Of a stretch of DNA of 64,000 bases, positions 50,127 to 58,535 are shown one piece after another. The stretch comes from Enterococcus saigonensis (GTDB lineage Bacteria > Bacillota > Bacilli > Lactobacillales > Enterococcaceae), in NCBI RefSeq assembly GCF_011397115.1, contig NZ_AP022822.1, positions 2,584,001-2,648,000 of the forward strand. The letters run 5' to 3'. Every line of letters begins with the position of its first letter. Position 1 is the first letter of the stretch. The translations under genes were made by a program, and so were the position numbers. Under the pieces are notes generated by a model, which saw nothing but the letters and a program-made list of their open reading frames with translations, searched no databases and was not told where the DNA came from.

Positions 50127-50402
50127 ATGCACGAAGTTCAATTTTTACTGAACGATGAGCAGATGAAACAGCTAGGAAATAGTGTTTACACACTTCTTCT
50201 AAACAATGTGAATCAAGTACGACAAGATACTGCGATCGACAAACGCTATTTAACCAAGAAAGAAACCTGCCAATATCTCCATATTGCGAACAACACTTTG
50301 GATAAATGGGTCGAACAAGGACTGCCAAAAATCACGATTCAAGGTGTTGTGCGTTTTGATCGGCAAGCTATAGACGAATGGCTCCATTGCTATACTCGCT
50401 AG
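50127..50402 (+). CDS. xis: Excisionase of IME2
   Basis: 91 aa from the ATG after AAAGGAGG. The MerR-like winged HTH (YLTKKETCQYLHIANNTLDKWVEQGLPKITIQGVVRFDRQAIDEWL) is the helix_turn_helix_17/excisionase type. It sits between relaxase and integrase, as in IME1. Confidence 0.82.
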   Translation: MHEVQFLLNDEQMKQLGNSVYTLLLNNVNQVRQDTAIDKRYLTKKETCQYLHIANNTLDKWVEQGLPKITIQGVVRFDRQAIDEWLHCYTR

Positions 50403-50470
50403 AAGCGGTTTATAATCAGAACGTAGTCATTCCTACGTTCTGGTTTGCGTATAAGAAAGTAGGAAGGAAC

Positions 50471-51706
50471 ATGGCAATTACTAAACTGAAAAACAACCAC
50501 TACAAATTGGAGGTGTTTTACCCCAAGGAGGTGCGACAAATTCTAGGTGTCACTACCGAACGCTACCGCAAAACATTTAGGACGAAAAAAGAAGCGGAAC
50601 AAGCTGAAAAAGACCTGTCTCAAAAAATTCAACGTGTGCTTAATGAAAAGAGTGCTCGTTCATTTGAATTAAACGGGCATATCAAATTCAAAGAGTTTTA
50701 TGAAACAGTTTGGTTGGATATGTATATCGCTGGTTCTACTGGACGATCTAGGCAAATACCAACTGCCACAACCATTAGCAATACGAAAGATGTCTTCCGT
50801 CTTCATATTCTACCGATGTTTGGTGAATATTCCATCAAGTTCTTAAACGACAATAAAGACTTTGTGCTTCGTGCTTTGATGAAAAAGTCCCAAATTTATG
50901 CCAATATCAAAATCATCAAAAGTTACGTCAACCAGATTTTTGATATTGCGGAGCTATTAGAGTATATCGAATACAATCGGATTGAAAAAGTGATTCGGTA
51001 TGTGGGTGATCCTAAGAAACAGCAACTAAAGGCGGAACGTCAGCTAAACGGTGAAGCACTGACAGCCGAAGAATTGATTGATTGGCTAGACGCAGCGAAT
51101 GAGGATTACAGCAATGGTTCTCTAATCATGCAAGACTATGTTCTCTTGATGCTAACGTTGAACCTAGGGGACCGCAAGAGCGAATCCTATGCCCTTCAGT
51201 GGAAGCATATTGATTTTGAAAATGGTTATGTCAGTTTGATTCAAAGTAAGGATAAGTTTGGCAATTTAAAATCCACAAAAGGGCGCAAAGCCACGAAGTT
51301 CAAGATTCCGACATTCCTTATTAAACTATTGAAAGAATGGAAGCAAAAACAAAAGGAAGAACTGCTACAGTTGGGCATTAAACAGACGAAAGAACAATTT
51401 CTTTTCACTTATGCCAATCGAAGTGGCGAAGTAAATATTCCGGTTCATGTGGATTACTTAAATTATCGGCTAAAATCCATTCGCCGAAGACATGAGGAAC
51501 TGGTTCAGACAAACCCTCACAAACTACGCCATACCTTTAGTACGTTAGCTCGTGAAGGCGGTGCAACAATGGCGCAAATTTCTCAAGCCTTAACCCATTC
51601 GGATATCAAAACGACAGAAATATACGTTAATACCCCAAATGTTGTCGATCTTTCCACTTATGAAAAATTCGAGAAACGCCTAGATGAAGCTCGAAAAGCA
51701 AAATAA
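50471..51706 (+). CDS. int: Tyrosine recombinase (integrase) of IME2
   Basis: 411 aa from the ATG after AGGAAGG; the longer frame upstream would overlap xis. N-terminal AP2-like arm-binding part (KNNHYKLEVFYPKEVRQILGVTTERYRKTFRTKKEAEQ), core-binding part (120-200), catalytic domain with Arg in NLGDRKSESYALQW, HKLRHTFSTLA (HxLRH), ALTHSDIKTT and a Tyr in EIYVN. It is clearly different from the IME1 integrase, yet both elements use the rpsI end. The stop is 90 bp before its arm repeats. Confidence 0.92.
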   Translation: MAITKLKNNHYKLEVFYPKEVRQILGVTTERYRKTFRTKKEAEQAEKDLSQKIQRVLNEKSARSFELNGHIKFKEFYETVWLDMYIAGSTGRSRQIPTATTISNTKDVFRLHILPMFGEYSIKFLNDNKDFVLRALMKKSQIYANIKIIKSYVNQIFDIAELLEYIEYNRIEKVIRYVGDPKKQQLKAERQLNGEALTAEELIDWLDAANEDYSNGSLIMQDYVLLMLTLNLGDRKSESYALQWKHIDFENGYVSLIQSKDKFGNLKSTKGRKATKFKIPTFLIKLLKEWKQKQKEELLQLGIKQTKEQFLFTYANRSGEVNIPVHVDYLNYRLKSIRRRHEELVQTNPHKLRHTFSTLAREGGATMAQISQALTHSDIKTTEIYVNTPNVVDLSTYEKFEKRLDEARKAK

Positions 51707-51795
51707 ATAACTATTTAAAATAACAATCAAACAAACTAAAAAGAACGATTATATAGTGTCCGACCTAGGTCTTAAAAACAGCCAATTCAAAATCT

Positions 51796-51829
51796 CGTAC
51801 ATTTTTTCGTACCTAAGCGTACAAAAAAA
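51796..51829 (+). repeat. Three CGTAC-type repeats, right end of IME2
   Basis: CGTACATTTTTT (51796), CGTACCTAAG (51808) and CGTACAAAAAAA (51818). They mirror the three CGTACATCAAAA units at 30538-30573 and lie between the integrase and the rpsI end. Confidence 0.6.
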
Positions 51830-51857
51830 GACACTTCCCCAAAATCGGAAAGTGCCA
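51825..51857 (-). terminator. Present rpsI terminator, supplied by IME2
   Basis: On the minus strand CACTTTCC and GGGAAGTG pair around 7 nt and are followed by TCTTTTTTT. It overlaps the last arm repeat and is inside the IME2 boundary, so the element brings a terminator as well as the last codons. Confidence 0.75.
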
Positions 51858-51880
51858 GAAACGTTGATATATAAAGGATA

Positions 51881-51932
51881 TTAACGCTTAGAGAACTGTG
51901 AAGCTTTACGTGCTTTCTTAAGACCTGGTTTT
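51881..51932. repeat. Right attachment site of IME2 in rpsI
   Basis: The last 17 codons of the intact rpsI. Positions 51912-51932 are identical to 30413-30433 (21 bp); the left 31 bp differ from that copy at six positions, all silent. The crossover therefore lies in the 21-bp segment, and the codons after it came with the element. Confidence 0.85.
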
Positions 51933-52273
51933 TTACGTTCAACCATACGAGCGTCACGTGTTAATAAACCAGCACGTTTTAATGCAAGACGGAAGTCAGG
52001 GTCAACTTCTAATAATGCACGAGAAATACCGTGGCGGATTGCGCCAGCTTGTCCAGCATAGCCCCCACCGTTTACGTTTACGATTACATCGTAAGCGCCA
52101 GTTGTTTCAGTTACGCCAAATGGTTGGTTGATAACTAAACGTAGGTCAGCATGTGGGATATATTCTTCAACGTCTTTTTTATTGATAGTAATTTTACCAG
52201 TACCTGGTACCAAACGTACGCGAGCTACTGCATTTTTACGACGGCCTGTGCCGCTATATTGAGCTTGTGCCAA
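51881..52273 (-). CDS. rpsI: 30S ribosomal protein S9
   Basis: 130 aa, full length. S9 features: QYSGTGRRKNAVARVRLVPGTGKITIN at the start, GGGYAGQAGAIRHGISRALL in the middle and the basic tail KPGLKKARKASQFSKR that reaches towards the P-site tRNA. It is cotranscribed with rplM (15-bp gap). The gene stays functional although two mobile elements have entered its 3' end, because each carries a matching end. Confidence 0.97.
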   Translation of the reverse strand: MAQAQYSGTGRRKNAVARVRLVPGTGKITINKKDVEEYIPHADLRLVINQPFGVTETTGAYDVIVNVNGGGYAGQAGAIRHGISRALLEVDPDFRLALKRAGLLTRDARMVERKKPGLKKARKASQFSKR

Positions 52274-52288
52274 TGAAATTCCCTCCTA

Positions 52289-52732
52289 TTAAATTAAGTT
52301 TGTGATGTCTAATACTTCTGGTTTTTGAGCTGCATGTGGATGTTCAGCGCCACCGTAAACGTGTAGCTTCATGCCTTGTGCGCGACCTAAAGTGTTTTTA
52401 GGAAGCATACCTTTTACAGAAGTTTCGATCAAACGACGAGAATTTTTAGCACGCAATTCACCTGCTGAAATTTGTTTCAAGCCGCCAGGATGATTTGAAT
52501 GACGGTAGTAAATTTTATCAGATGCTTTATTACCTGTTAATTTCACTTTGTCAGCGTTAATGACGATTACAAAATCACCTGTATCCACGTGGGGGGTGAA
52601 AGTTGGTTTGTTTTTACCGCGTAAGATTGAAGCAACGACTGCTGAAAGGCGTCCCATAGGAACATCAGTAGCATCCACTACATACCATTTACGTTCTACT
52701 TCGCCTGGTTTGGCCATATATGTTGTACGCAA
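52289..52732 (-). CDS. rplM: 50S ribosomal protein L13
   Basis: 147 aa from a TTG at 52732 (GGAGG, 9-nt spacing), giving the normal start RTTYMAKPGEVERKWYVVDA. An upstream ATG frame is part of the leader, not the protein. Family features: GRLSAVVASILRGKNKPTFTPHVDTGDFVIVINADKV and GMLPKNTLGRAQGMKLHVYGGAEHPH. First gene of the rplM-rpsI operon. Confidence 0.96.
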   Translation of the reverse strand: MRTTYMAKPGEVERKWYVVDATDVPMGRLSAVVASILRGKNKPTFTPHVDTGDFVIVINADKVKLTGNKASDKIYYRHSNHPGGLKQISAGELRAKNSRRLIETSVKGMLPKNTLGRAQGMKLHVYGGAEHPHAAQKPEVLDITNLI

Positions 52733-52846
52733 GATTTTTTCCTCCAATTTCAATTTCGAATGTTTACAATCACTTGAGTTTCCGGGGCTCTTTGTGGGGT
52801 AAACAATACCATTTAACATAATAACGGTAAAATCGCGCAAAGTCAA
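52733..52846 (-). promoter_or_regulatory. rplM-rpsI promoter and leader (probable L13 leader)
   Basis: Promoter on the minus strand: -35 TTGACT (52841-52846), 17-bp spacer, -10 TATTAT (52818-52823). About 80 nt of leader follow before the TTG start. Firmicute rplM leaders contain a known autoregulatory RNA; position and size fit, but the fold was not verified. Confidence 0.6.
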
Positions 52847-53191
52847 TCAAAAGTCGCGGCTTTTCAAAGTATTTTTAAACTTTATTTTTCTTCTACAGCT
52901 TTTTTCTACTATTAATAATTTTTTTCCGATTCCACCCTTTTTTAACAATAGATTCTATTTTCTTCCATTCATCATTTTTTCAGAAAACGAATTTCATTTT
53001 TATTTTGAACACAAACCATTTATACAAAAAAAACTTATAAATCACTTTAAAATGCATATATTATACTTAATATATGTTTTTGTGTATAAATATTTATATT
53101 TCTGCTTGCTTTTTAATTTTCAATTTGATACGATAGCGTCAACACATTTTTACTCACATTAAAAAAGCACAACAGAAAGGGCGTATTTACT
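52847..53191. other. AT-rich divergent region before argG
   Basis: Very AT-rich stretch upstream of rplM and argG. It holds the argG promoter and a likely ArgR site (listed separately). Nothing else was seen. Confidence 0.5.
53083..53134 (+). promoter_or_regulatory. argG promoter with probable ArgR box
   Basis: -35 TTGCTT (53106-53111), 17-bp spacer, -10 TACGAT (53129-53134). Just upstream, TGTATAAATATTTATA (53083-53098) is a palindrome of the ARG-box type, where ArgR/AhrC-like regulators control arginine synthesis. Confidence 0.55.
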
Positions 53192-54406
53192 ATGAAAGAA
53201 AAGGTTGTATTGGCATATTCAGGAGGACTTGATACCTCGGTATCCATTAAGTGGCTAACCGATGAAGGATATGATGTTATTGCGTGTTGTTTAGATATTG
53301 GAGAAGGAAAAGATACGGCGTTTATTAAAGAAAAAGCATTACAAGTAGGTGCTATTGCCTCTTATGCTATCGACGCCAAAGACGAGTTCGCCCAAGAGTA
53401 TGCCTTGATTGCATTACAAGGTCACACGTTTTACGAACAGTCTTATCCTTTAGTATCAGCACTATCCCGACCGTTAATTGCGAAAAAATTAGTTGAACTC
53501 GCCCGATCAACTGGCGCTACAACGGTTGCACATGGTTGTACTGGTAAAGGAAATGACCAAGTGCGTTTTGAAGTTGCGATCAATTCTTTAGCGCCAGAAT
53601 TAAAAGTGATTGCACCTGTCCGTGAGTGGAAATGGTCTCGTGAAGAAGAAATTGCTTATGCTGCCCAAAATGGCGTACCGATTCCAGCAAATTTAGATAA
53701 TCCATATTCGATTGATCAAAACATTTGGGGTCGTGCCTGTGAGTGTGGCATTCTCGAAGATCCTTGGGCGACTCCGCCAGAAGGAGCTTACGAAATCACC
53801 GCTGCCATTGAAGACACCCCGGATACACCAGATATTTTAGAAATTACCTTTGAGCAAGGCGTGCCTGTTGCTTTAAATGGCGAAACGTATAATTTTGCCG
53901 ACATTATTATGGTATTAAATTTAATTGCCGGCAAACACGGTGTAGGGCGTATTGATCATGTGGAAAATCGTCTGGTTGGAATTAAATCTCGTGAAGTATA
54001 CGAATGTCCTGGCGCCGTGACGTTAATGAAGGCCCATAAGGAATTAGAAGACTTAACCTTTGTTCGTGAAGTAGCTCATTTTAAACCTTTGATTGAGCAA
54101 CAGTTAAGCAATATTATTTATAATGCATTGTGGTTCAATCCACTAACTGACGCTTTAATTGCTTTTCTAAAAGAAACGCAAAAATACGTTACTGGCGTTG
54201 TTCGTGTGAAGCTATTCAAAGGCAATGTTATTGTGGAAGGACGTAAATCTGAAAATAGTTTATACTCAGAAGATTTGGCAACGTACACCTCTGCTGACAC
54301 CTTTGATCAAGATGCAGCAGTTGGCTTCATTAAATTATGGGGCTTACCGAGCAAAGTACACGCTGAAGTTCAAACACAAATACAAGTAGAAAATTTGGTA
54401 AAATAA
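53192..54406 (+). CDS. argG: Argininosuccinate synthase
   Basis: 404 aa. It joins citrulline and aspartate with ATP in arginine synthesis. The PP-loop motif AYSGGLDTSVSI is at residues 8-19; VAHGCTGKGNDQVRFE binds citrulline/aspartate; NLDNPYSIDQNIWGRACECG is also typical. Full length. AGAAAGG precedes the ATG. It is followed, across a structured spacer, by argH. Confidence 0.97.
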   Translation: MKEKVVLAYSGGLDTSVSIKWLTDEGYDVIACCLDIGEGKDTAFIKEKALQVGAIASYAIDAKDEFAQEYALIALQGHTFYEQSYPLVSALSRPLIAKKLVELARSTGATTVAHGCTGKGNDQVRFEVAINSLAPELKVIAPVREWKWSREEEIAYAAQNGVPIPANLDNPYSIDQNIWGRACECGILEDPWATPPEGAYEITAAIEDTPDTPDILEITFEQGVPVALNGETYNFADIIMVLNLIAGKHGVGRIDHVENRLVGIKSREVYECPGAVTLMKAHKELEDLTFVREVAHFKPLIEQQLSNIIYNALWFNPLTDALIAFLKETQKYVTGVVRVKLFKGNVIVEGRKSENSLYSEDLATYTSADTFDQDAAVGFIKLWGLPSKVHAEVQTQIQVENLVK

Positions 54407-54453
54407 AGACAAACAGGATATTTATTTTACTGATAATCAACTTTAAAACAATT

Positions 54454-54598
54454 GGCTGTGCCATAAGTTAAGTCATGCGACAAACTCTAAAATCTGCTCT
54501 TCTTAAAAAAGAAGAGCAGATTGATTTAAAACCAGTTAGTTTCATTTTGAAACGTGACTGGTTTTATCACAGAGTTCACTCACAACTTATGTCACAGC
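54454..54598. repeat. Three-armed inverted-repeat element between argG and argH
   Basis: Outer arms GGCTGTGCCATAAGTT (54454-54469) and the mirrored AACTTATGTCACAGC (about 54584-54598) enclose two perfect or near-perfect hairpins: AATCTGCTCTTCTT/AAGAAGAGCAGATT and AAAACCAGTTAGTTTC/GAAACGTGACTGGTTTT. The spacing fits a compact RNA three-way junction or a small MITE-like repeat. It could tune argH expression relative to argG. Confidence 0.65.
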
Positions 54599-54628
54599 TT
54601 ATTTAACTAACAAATGAGGGGAAGAAAA

Positions 54629-56020
54629 ATGGCAAAATTATGGGGCGGCCGTTTTGACGGTCAAAATGAAGCATGGATTGACGCGTTTGGCGCATCAATT
54701 TTATTTGATCAAAAAATGGCAGCACAAGATATTAAGGGAAGTTTGGCCCACGTTAAAATGTTAGCTCACACTGGGATTATTCCCCGTGAAGAAGCAGAGC
54801 AAATTAGTGCGGGCTTAGAAAAATTGCAGACTAAATTAACCGCAGGTGAATTAGAATTCACCGTTGAAAACGAAGATGTCCACATGAACATAGAATCTTA
54901 TTTAACCGCCGAAATCGGAACAGTTGCCGGTAAGCTTCACACTGCTCGCAGTCGTAACGACCAAGTGGCAACAGATATGCATTTGTATTTAAAAGAGGTT
55001 GTCAACCAATTAATTTTAAAAATCCAACATTTTCGTAATGTTTTAGTAGAAAAAGCTGCTGAAAATGTGCATACGATAATGCCCGGCTATACGCATTTGC
55101 AACATGCACAACCCATTTCTTTTGCCCATCACCTGCTAGCTTATTATGAGATGCTGACCCGGGATCAAACACGTTTTACTGAAAATTTGCAGCGAATTGA
55201 TGTCCTGCCTTTAGGAAGTGCAGCGCTTGCGGGTACGACATTTCCAATTGATCGCTTCTTTGTTGCTAATGAACTGGATTTTGGCACTATTTATGCCAAT
55301 AGTTTGGATGCCGTTAGTGATCGTGATTTTATTTTGGAATTTTTAAGCAACAGCGCCATTATGATGATGCATCTCTCCCGCTTTTGCGAAGAGCTAATTT
55401 TGTGGTGTTCTCATGAATTTTCTTTTGTAGAATTAACCGACAGCTTTTCTACCGGCAGCTCGATTATGCCGCAAAAGAAAAATCCTGATATGGCGGAGTT
55501 GATTCGTGGTAAAACAGGTCGCGTTTATGGAAATTTATTTGGCCTTTTGACTGTGATGAAAGGCTTGCCCCTTGCTTACAATAAGGATTTTCAAGAGGAT
55601 AAAGAAGGTATGTTTGATACCGCAGAAACAATTCTGACAAGCCTGGATATTATGGCGGGCATGATTGATACGATGAAAGTCAACAAAGAAACTATGGCTC
55701 AATCCACTGAATCTGATTTTTCCAATGCAACGGAGCTGGCTGACTACTTAGCCAGCCATGGTGTAACCTTCCGTGAAGCTCATGAAATTGTCGGCAAGTT
55801 AGTCTTGTCTTGTATTCAACGGGGCATTTACCTGCAAGATGTGCCACTAGCAGAGTATCAAAAAATTAAATCCGTTATTGGATCAGACATTTATGAAAAA
55901 CTGTCTTCTTACAATGCTGTTAAAAATCGGCATTCCTATGGCGGAACTGGTTTTGATCAAGTGGAATTTCAAATCAAAGCTGCCCAAAGTCAATTACAAA
56001 AAGAAAAAGCTGCCAATTAG
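54629..56020 (+). CDS. argH: Argininosuccinate lyase
   Basis: 463 aa from ATG 54629 after GAGGGGAAG. Family motifs: KLWGGRFDGQNEAWIDAFGASI, HTARSRNDQVATDMHLYL, GYTHLQHAQPISFAHH, and the fumarase/ASL signature GSSIMPQKKNPDMAELIRGK. It splits argininosuccinate into arginine and fumarate, the step after ArgG. Confidence 0.97.
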   Translation: MAKLWGGRFDGQNEAWIDAFGASILFDQKMAAQDIKGSLAHVKMLAHTGIIPREEAEQISAGLEKLQTKLTAGELEFTVENEDVHMNIESYLTAEIGTVAGKLHTARSRNDQVATDMHLYLKEVVNQLILKIQHFRNVLVEKAAENVHTIMPGYTHLQHAQPISFAHHLLAYYEMLTRDQTRFTENLQRIDVLPLGSAALAGTTFPIDRFFVANELDFGTIYANSLDAVSDRDFILEFLSNSAIMMMHLSRFCEELILWCSHEFSFVELTDSFSTGSSIMPQKKNPDMAELIRGKTGRVYGNLFGLLTVMKGLPLAYNKDFQEDKEGMFDTAETILTSLDIMAGMIDTMKVNKETMAQSTESDFSNATELADYLASHGVTFREAHEIVGKLVLSCIQRGIYLQDVPLAEYQKIKSVIGSDIYEKLSSYNAVKNRHSYGGTGFDQVEFQIKAAQSQLQKEKAAN

Positions 56021-56074
56021 ATGACAGTACAAACTGTATAACATAGCCTCAAAATTTGAGTTTTAAAAAGATAA

Positions 56075-56197
56075 TCAAAAATACCTGTATTATTATAGAA
56101 GAAAACTTTTCGTCTTTTCCTTTATGACTAAAAGTCGCCGTCGCATTCTTAGAATTGCAAGATTTACGGCTGAACTTCTTAATACAGGTATTTTTTT
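56075..56197. other. Structured intergenic region after argH
   Basis: Outer arms AATACCTGTATTA and TAATACAGGTATTTTTTT enclose about 85 nt with smaller palindromes (GACTAAAAGTC, ATTCTTAGAAT). The T-run fits a terminator for argH, but the long structured interior could also be a small RNA or MITE. The remaining 260 bases to the sigma gene hold no gene. Confidence 0.5.
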
Positions 56198-56463
56198 ATG
56201 GGAAAATATCTAAATTTATATCACTTCCTTAAAGAGGTCAAAGTAAGGAAAGTACCTGAACCTAACGCCACATTGGCGCAACAAATCAATTTTTTTCGCT
56301 GTGGTAAGTCGTAATTTTTAGAATTTCATTGAAATAAGCAAATACATATTTTTTAAGTGAGGAATTTCCTGTCTTGCATTTGTAGTATAAGTGAAATTAC
56401 GAAATACAAAAAACGAACAAACTCGTTTTAATCCGCAACTTATCTTAACAAGGTGGTGAAGAA

Positions 56464-57033
56464 ATGGAAGAAATTGAAAATCCCCTCTTTTATCGCAGAA
56501 TAAAAAAACGGGATGAAGCAGCTTTTAATAGGTTGATTGACGCTTATAGTAAATTATTGTGGGCCGTGGCGAGCCGCAGTGGCGCCACAAATAGTATGGA
56601 TTTAGAAGAAGTGATTAGCGATGTCTTCTTACGTCTGTGGGAACAGCCGGAAAAATTTGATGAAAAAAAAGGGAGTCTAAAAACGTATTTGTGTATCATG
56701 ACAGAAAGCATGGCAAAAAATAAAATGCAGCAAGTTCGGCGACGTCAACATGAAACGCTAGTAGATACGGAAGAAAGCTCAGCAAATTTAGTTAGCAATG
56801 AACTGGAAGAAAAAGCTGCTTGGCAAGAAATTTATACCTTAATTATGACTTTTGATGAGCCAACGCGTCAAATTTTACTTTGGCGGATTTTTTACGAACT
56901 GACACCACAAGAAATTGCCAAACGCTCTGGATTGCCGACAAAAGAAATTGACAATCGGCTGTATCGAGGGCGAAAGAAATTACGTAGTTTGGTAGAACGC
57001 AATTCCTTTTTTAGAGAGGTGGAAAACACATGA
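56464..57033 (+). CDS. ECF-type RNA polymerase sigma factor
   Basis: 189 aa. Region 2 is AAFNRLIDAYSKLLWAVASRSG...DLEEVISDVFLRLWEQPEKFDEKKGSLKTYLCIMTESMAKNKM; region 4 is TRQILLWRIFYELTPQEIAKRSGLPTKEIDNRLYRGRKKLR. AAGGTGG precedes the ATG. It overlaps the next gene, a membrane protein of the anti-sigma type, by 4 bp, the normal layout of an ECF/anti-sigma switch for envelope signals. Confidence 0.9.
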   Translation: MEEIENPLFYRRIKKRDEAAFNRLIDAYSKLLWAVASRSGATNSMDLEEVISDVFLRLWEQPEKFDEKKGSLKTYLCIMTESMAKNKMQQVRRRQHETLVDTEESSANLVSNELEEKAAWQEIYTLIMTFDEPTRQILLWRIFYELTPQEIAKRSGLPTKEIDNRLYRGRKKLRSLVERNSFFREVENT

Positions 57034-58397
57034 AAAAACATCCTTTAGAATACTTAAATGAAACGCAGCTAGACGAATTGTTAAACTACAATGCACAACC
57101 TTTTGATAACGAAAATAAAAATAATATTCACCAAAAATTTGCTGCAAAAAAAATAGGCGTACAAAAAAGAAACAAGCGCCGCAAACGCTGGTTAGTCAGC
57201 GTTGCTACTGCTTCTTTTGCTTTATTATTAGTCGGCTTTACTTTTCGTGACGACCTATCTTTAGCGTATAAAAAACGCTTTGGCAACGAGACCGAATTAC
57301 TCTTACTAAATTCAGATAAATTAAGTCAAACAGTTACCGATCAAGGATTAGAATTAAAGGCAGTTGCATCTTTTAAAGATGGGAGTAATCAATACCTTGT
57401 CAGCCAATTAACGGATTTAACCGGTGAACGTTTGGATAAAGATACTATAATTGATCGGTGGGAAATGTTCGGTGGCGGGAACACCCAAATGACCCATTAT
57501 GATGCCAGCACAAAAACGGCGACTTTGTTAACTAGTGCAATTGGCGCTACTGATACCCCTCGTTCAGGTTTTCAATTGACAGCCTTTGTCAGTGGTAAAA
57601 AAGACTTTACGACAACTTATCATCCAGATTGGCAAAAGTTACTTCAATCTAAAAAAAACTGGATTGATTTAACCAACCAAAAAGCACAAGGGGGCGGACT
57701 AAACGAAGAAGTAGCTAAAAATTACGGTATAAATTGGAATGAACTAATAAAAACCGGCCTTAAGCCGTTACAAGCAAATGCCAAATTAGATCATTCTTTT
57801 ACAATTTCAAATATTGCCTATCGCGACGATTTATTACACTTGCAACTAAAAATACCAAATACACCAAAAATGGCAGCAATTTTTCCTTATCTTGTAATAA
57901 ACAATAAAAAAATTGCTTCCTTCGCAGATTTTAGTGTCGATTACGGTACCCATAACAATAAAACGGGGCGCCCAGATTATCAAGAGTACATTTTTCCTGT
58001 CAAAAAAGCTGATTTAATGCAGGCAAAACTGGTTTTAGACGGCTGGCAATGGAAAACTTACCAAGAAGGAGATTGGACTATCCAATTGAAAAAAACCAAA
58101 GAACTGCCTTTAACAAAATTACCGCCTCAAATTATCAAAAATCAACAAGAGAAGGTGAAATTGGATAATATCAAACTTTCTCCTATTGCACTTGATTTTA
58201 GTTACAGCGGGAAGTTAAATGGCACTAAAATTACGTTAAATTATCAAGATGGCACCAAATTTACGACAACTATTGAATATGCCGACCAACGAGATAACCA
58301 TAAATCTGAAAATTATCGCTATGAATTCGGTCTAAAAGATAACAAAGAAATTAAAAGTATCACCTTTAACCAGCAAGAATTAAAATTGACACACTAA
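57030..58397 (+). CDS. Membrane anti-sigma factor, DUF4179-like
   Basis: 455 aa. N-terminal cytoplasmic part (about 55 residues, LNETQLDELLNYN, then very basic KRNKRRKRW), one helix at 55-75 (WLVSVATASFALLLVGFTF) and a 380-residue outside domain with many beta-strand patterns. It resembles anti-sigma proteins with DUF4179/DUF5643-like outside domains. It should hold the ECF sigma at the membrane until an outside signal appears; the signal is unknown. Confidence 0.75.
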   Translation: MKKHPLEYLNETQLDELLNYNAQPFDNENKNNIHQKFAAKKIGVQKRNKRRKRWLVSVATASFALLLVGFTFRDDLSLAYKKRFGNETELLLLNSDKLSQTVTDQGLELKAVASFKDGSNQYLVSQLTDLTGERLDKDTIIDRWEMFGGGNTQMTHYDASTKTATLLTSAIGATDTPRSGFQLTAFVSGKKDFTTTYHPDWQKLLQSKKNWIDLTNQKAQGGGLNEEVAKNYGINWNELIKTGLKPLQANAKLDHSFTISNIAYRDDLLHLQLKIPNTPKMAAIFPYLVINNKKIASFADFSVDYGTHNNKTGRPDYQEYIFPVKKADLMQAKLVLDGWQWKTYQEGDWTIQLKKTKELPLTKLPPQIIKNQQEKVKLDNIKLSPIALDFSYSGKLNGTKITLNYQDGTKFTTTIEYADQRDNHKSENYRYEFGLKDNKEIKSITFNQQELKLTH

Positions 58398-58476
58398 ATA
58401 AATGGATGCTTTCTCCTTTTATAATTTAAAATTAAAGCAACAATATTTCTTTTAACTGTCTCTTAAAAAGTATGCC

Positions 58477-58512
58477 CAAGGCTGTGGCAAGGTTTATGCC
58501 ACAGCCTTTTTT
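58477..58512 (+). terminator. Strong terminator between convergent units
   Basis: AGGCTGTGGCA and TGCCACAGCCT pair perfectly around a 7-nt loop, followed by TTTTTTT, after the anti-sigma gene. On the other strand it faces the 58536 gene. Confidence 0.85.
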
Positions 58513-58535
58513 TGTGAAAGTTAACGATAAGAATT

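Larger units (their letters stand above)
30413..51932. mobile_element. IME2: MobT-type integrative mobilizable element with defence and stress cargo
   Basis: About 21.5 kb bounded by the 21-bp identical rpsI segments at 30413-30433 and 51912-51932. The mobility module at the right end is oriT (48096-48120), DUF961, MobT relaxase, excisionase and integrase; cargo fills the left and middle. Three 12-bp CGTACAT-type repeats near each end are probable integrase arm sites. No secretion genes are present. It appears to have inserted between rpsI and the earlier IME1, supplying a new rpsI 3' end and terminator. Confidence 0.82.

Noticed and set aside
22653..51911. Array interpreted as a full conjugative element (ICE)
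   Set aside because: No VirB4-like ATPase, coupling protein or other secretion genes are encoded in either element, so mobilizable is the proper term.
52733..52846. Longer L13 reading frame starting upstream
   Set aside because: The added residues are not L13-like; the TTG with a well-placed GGAGG restores the normal RTTYMAK start, and the upstream part is promoter and leader.
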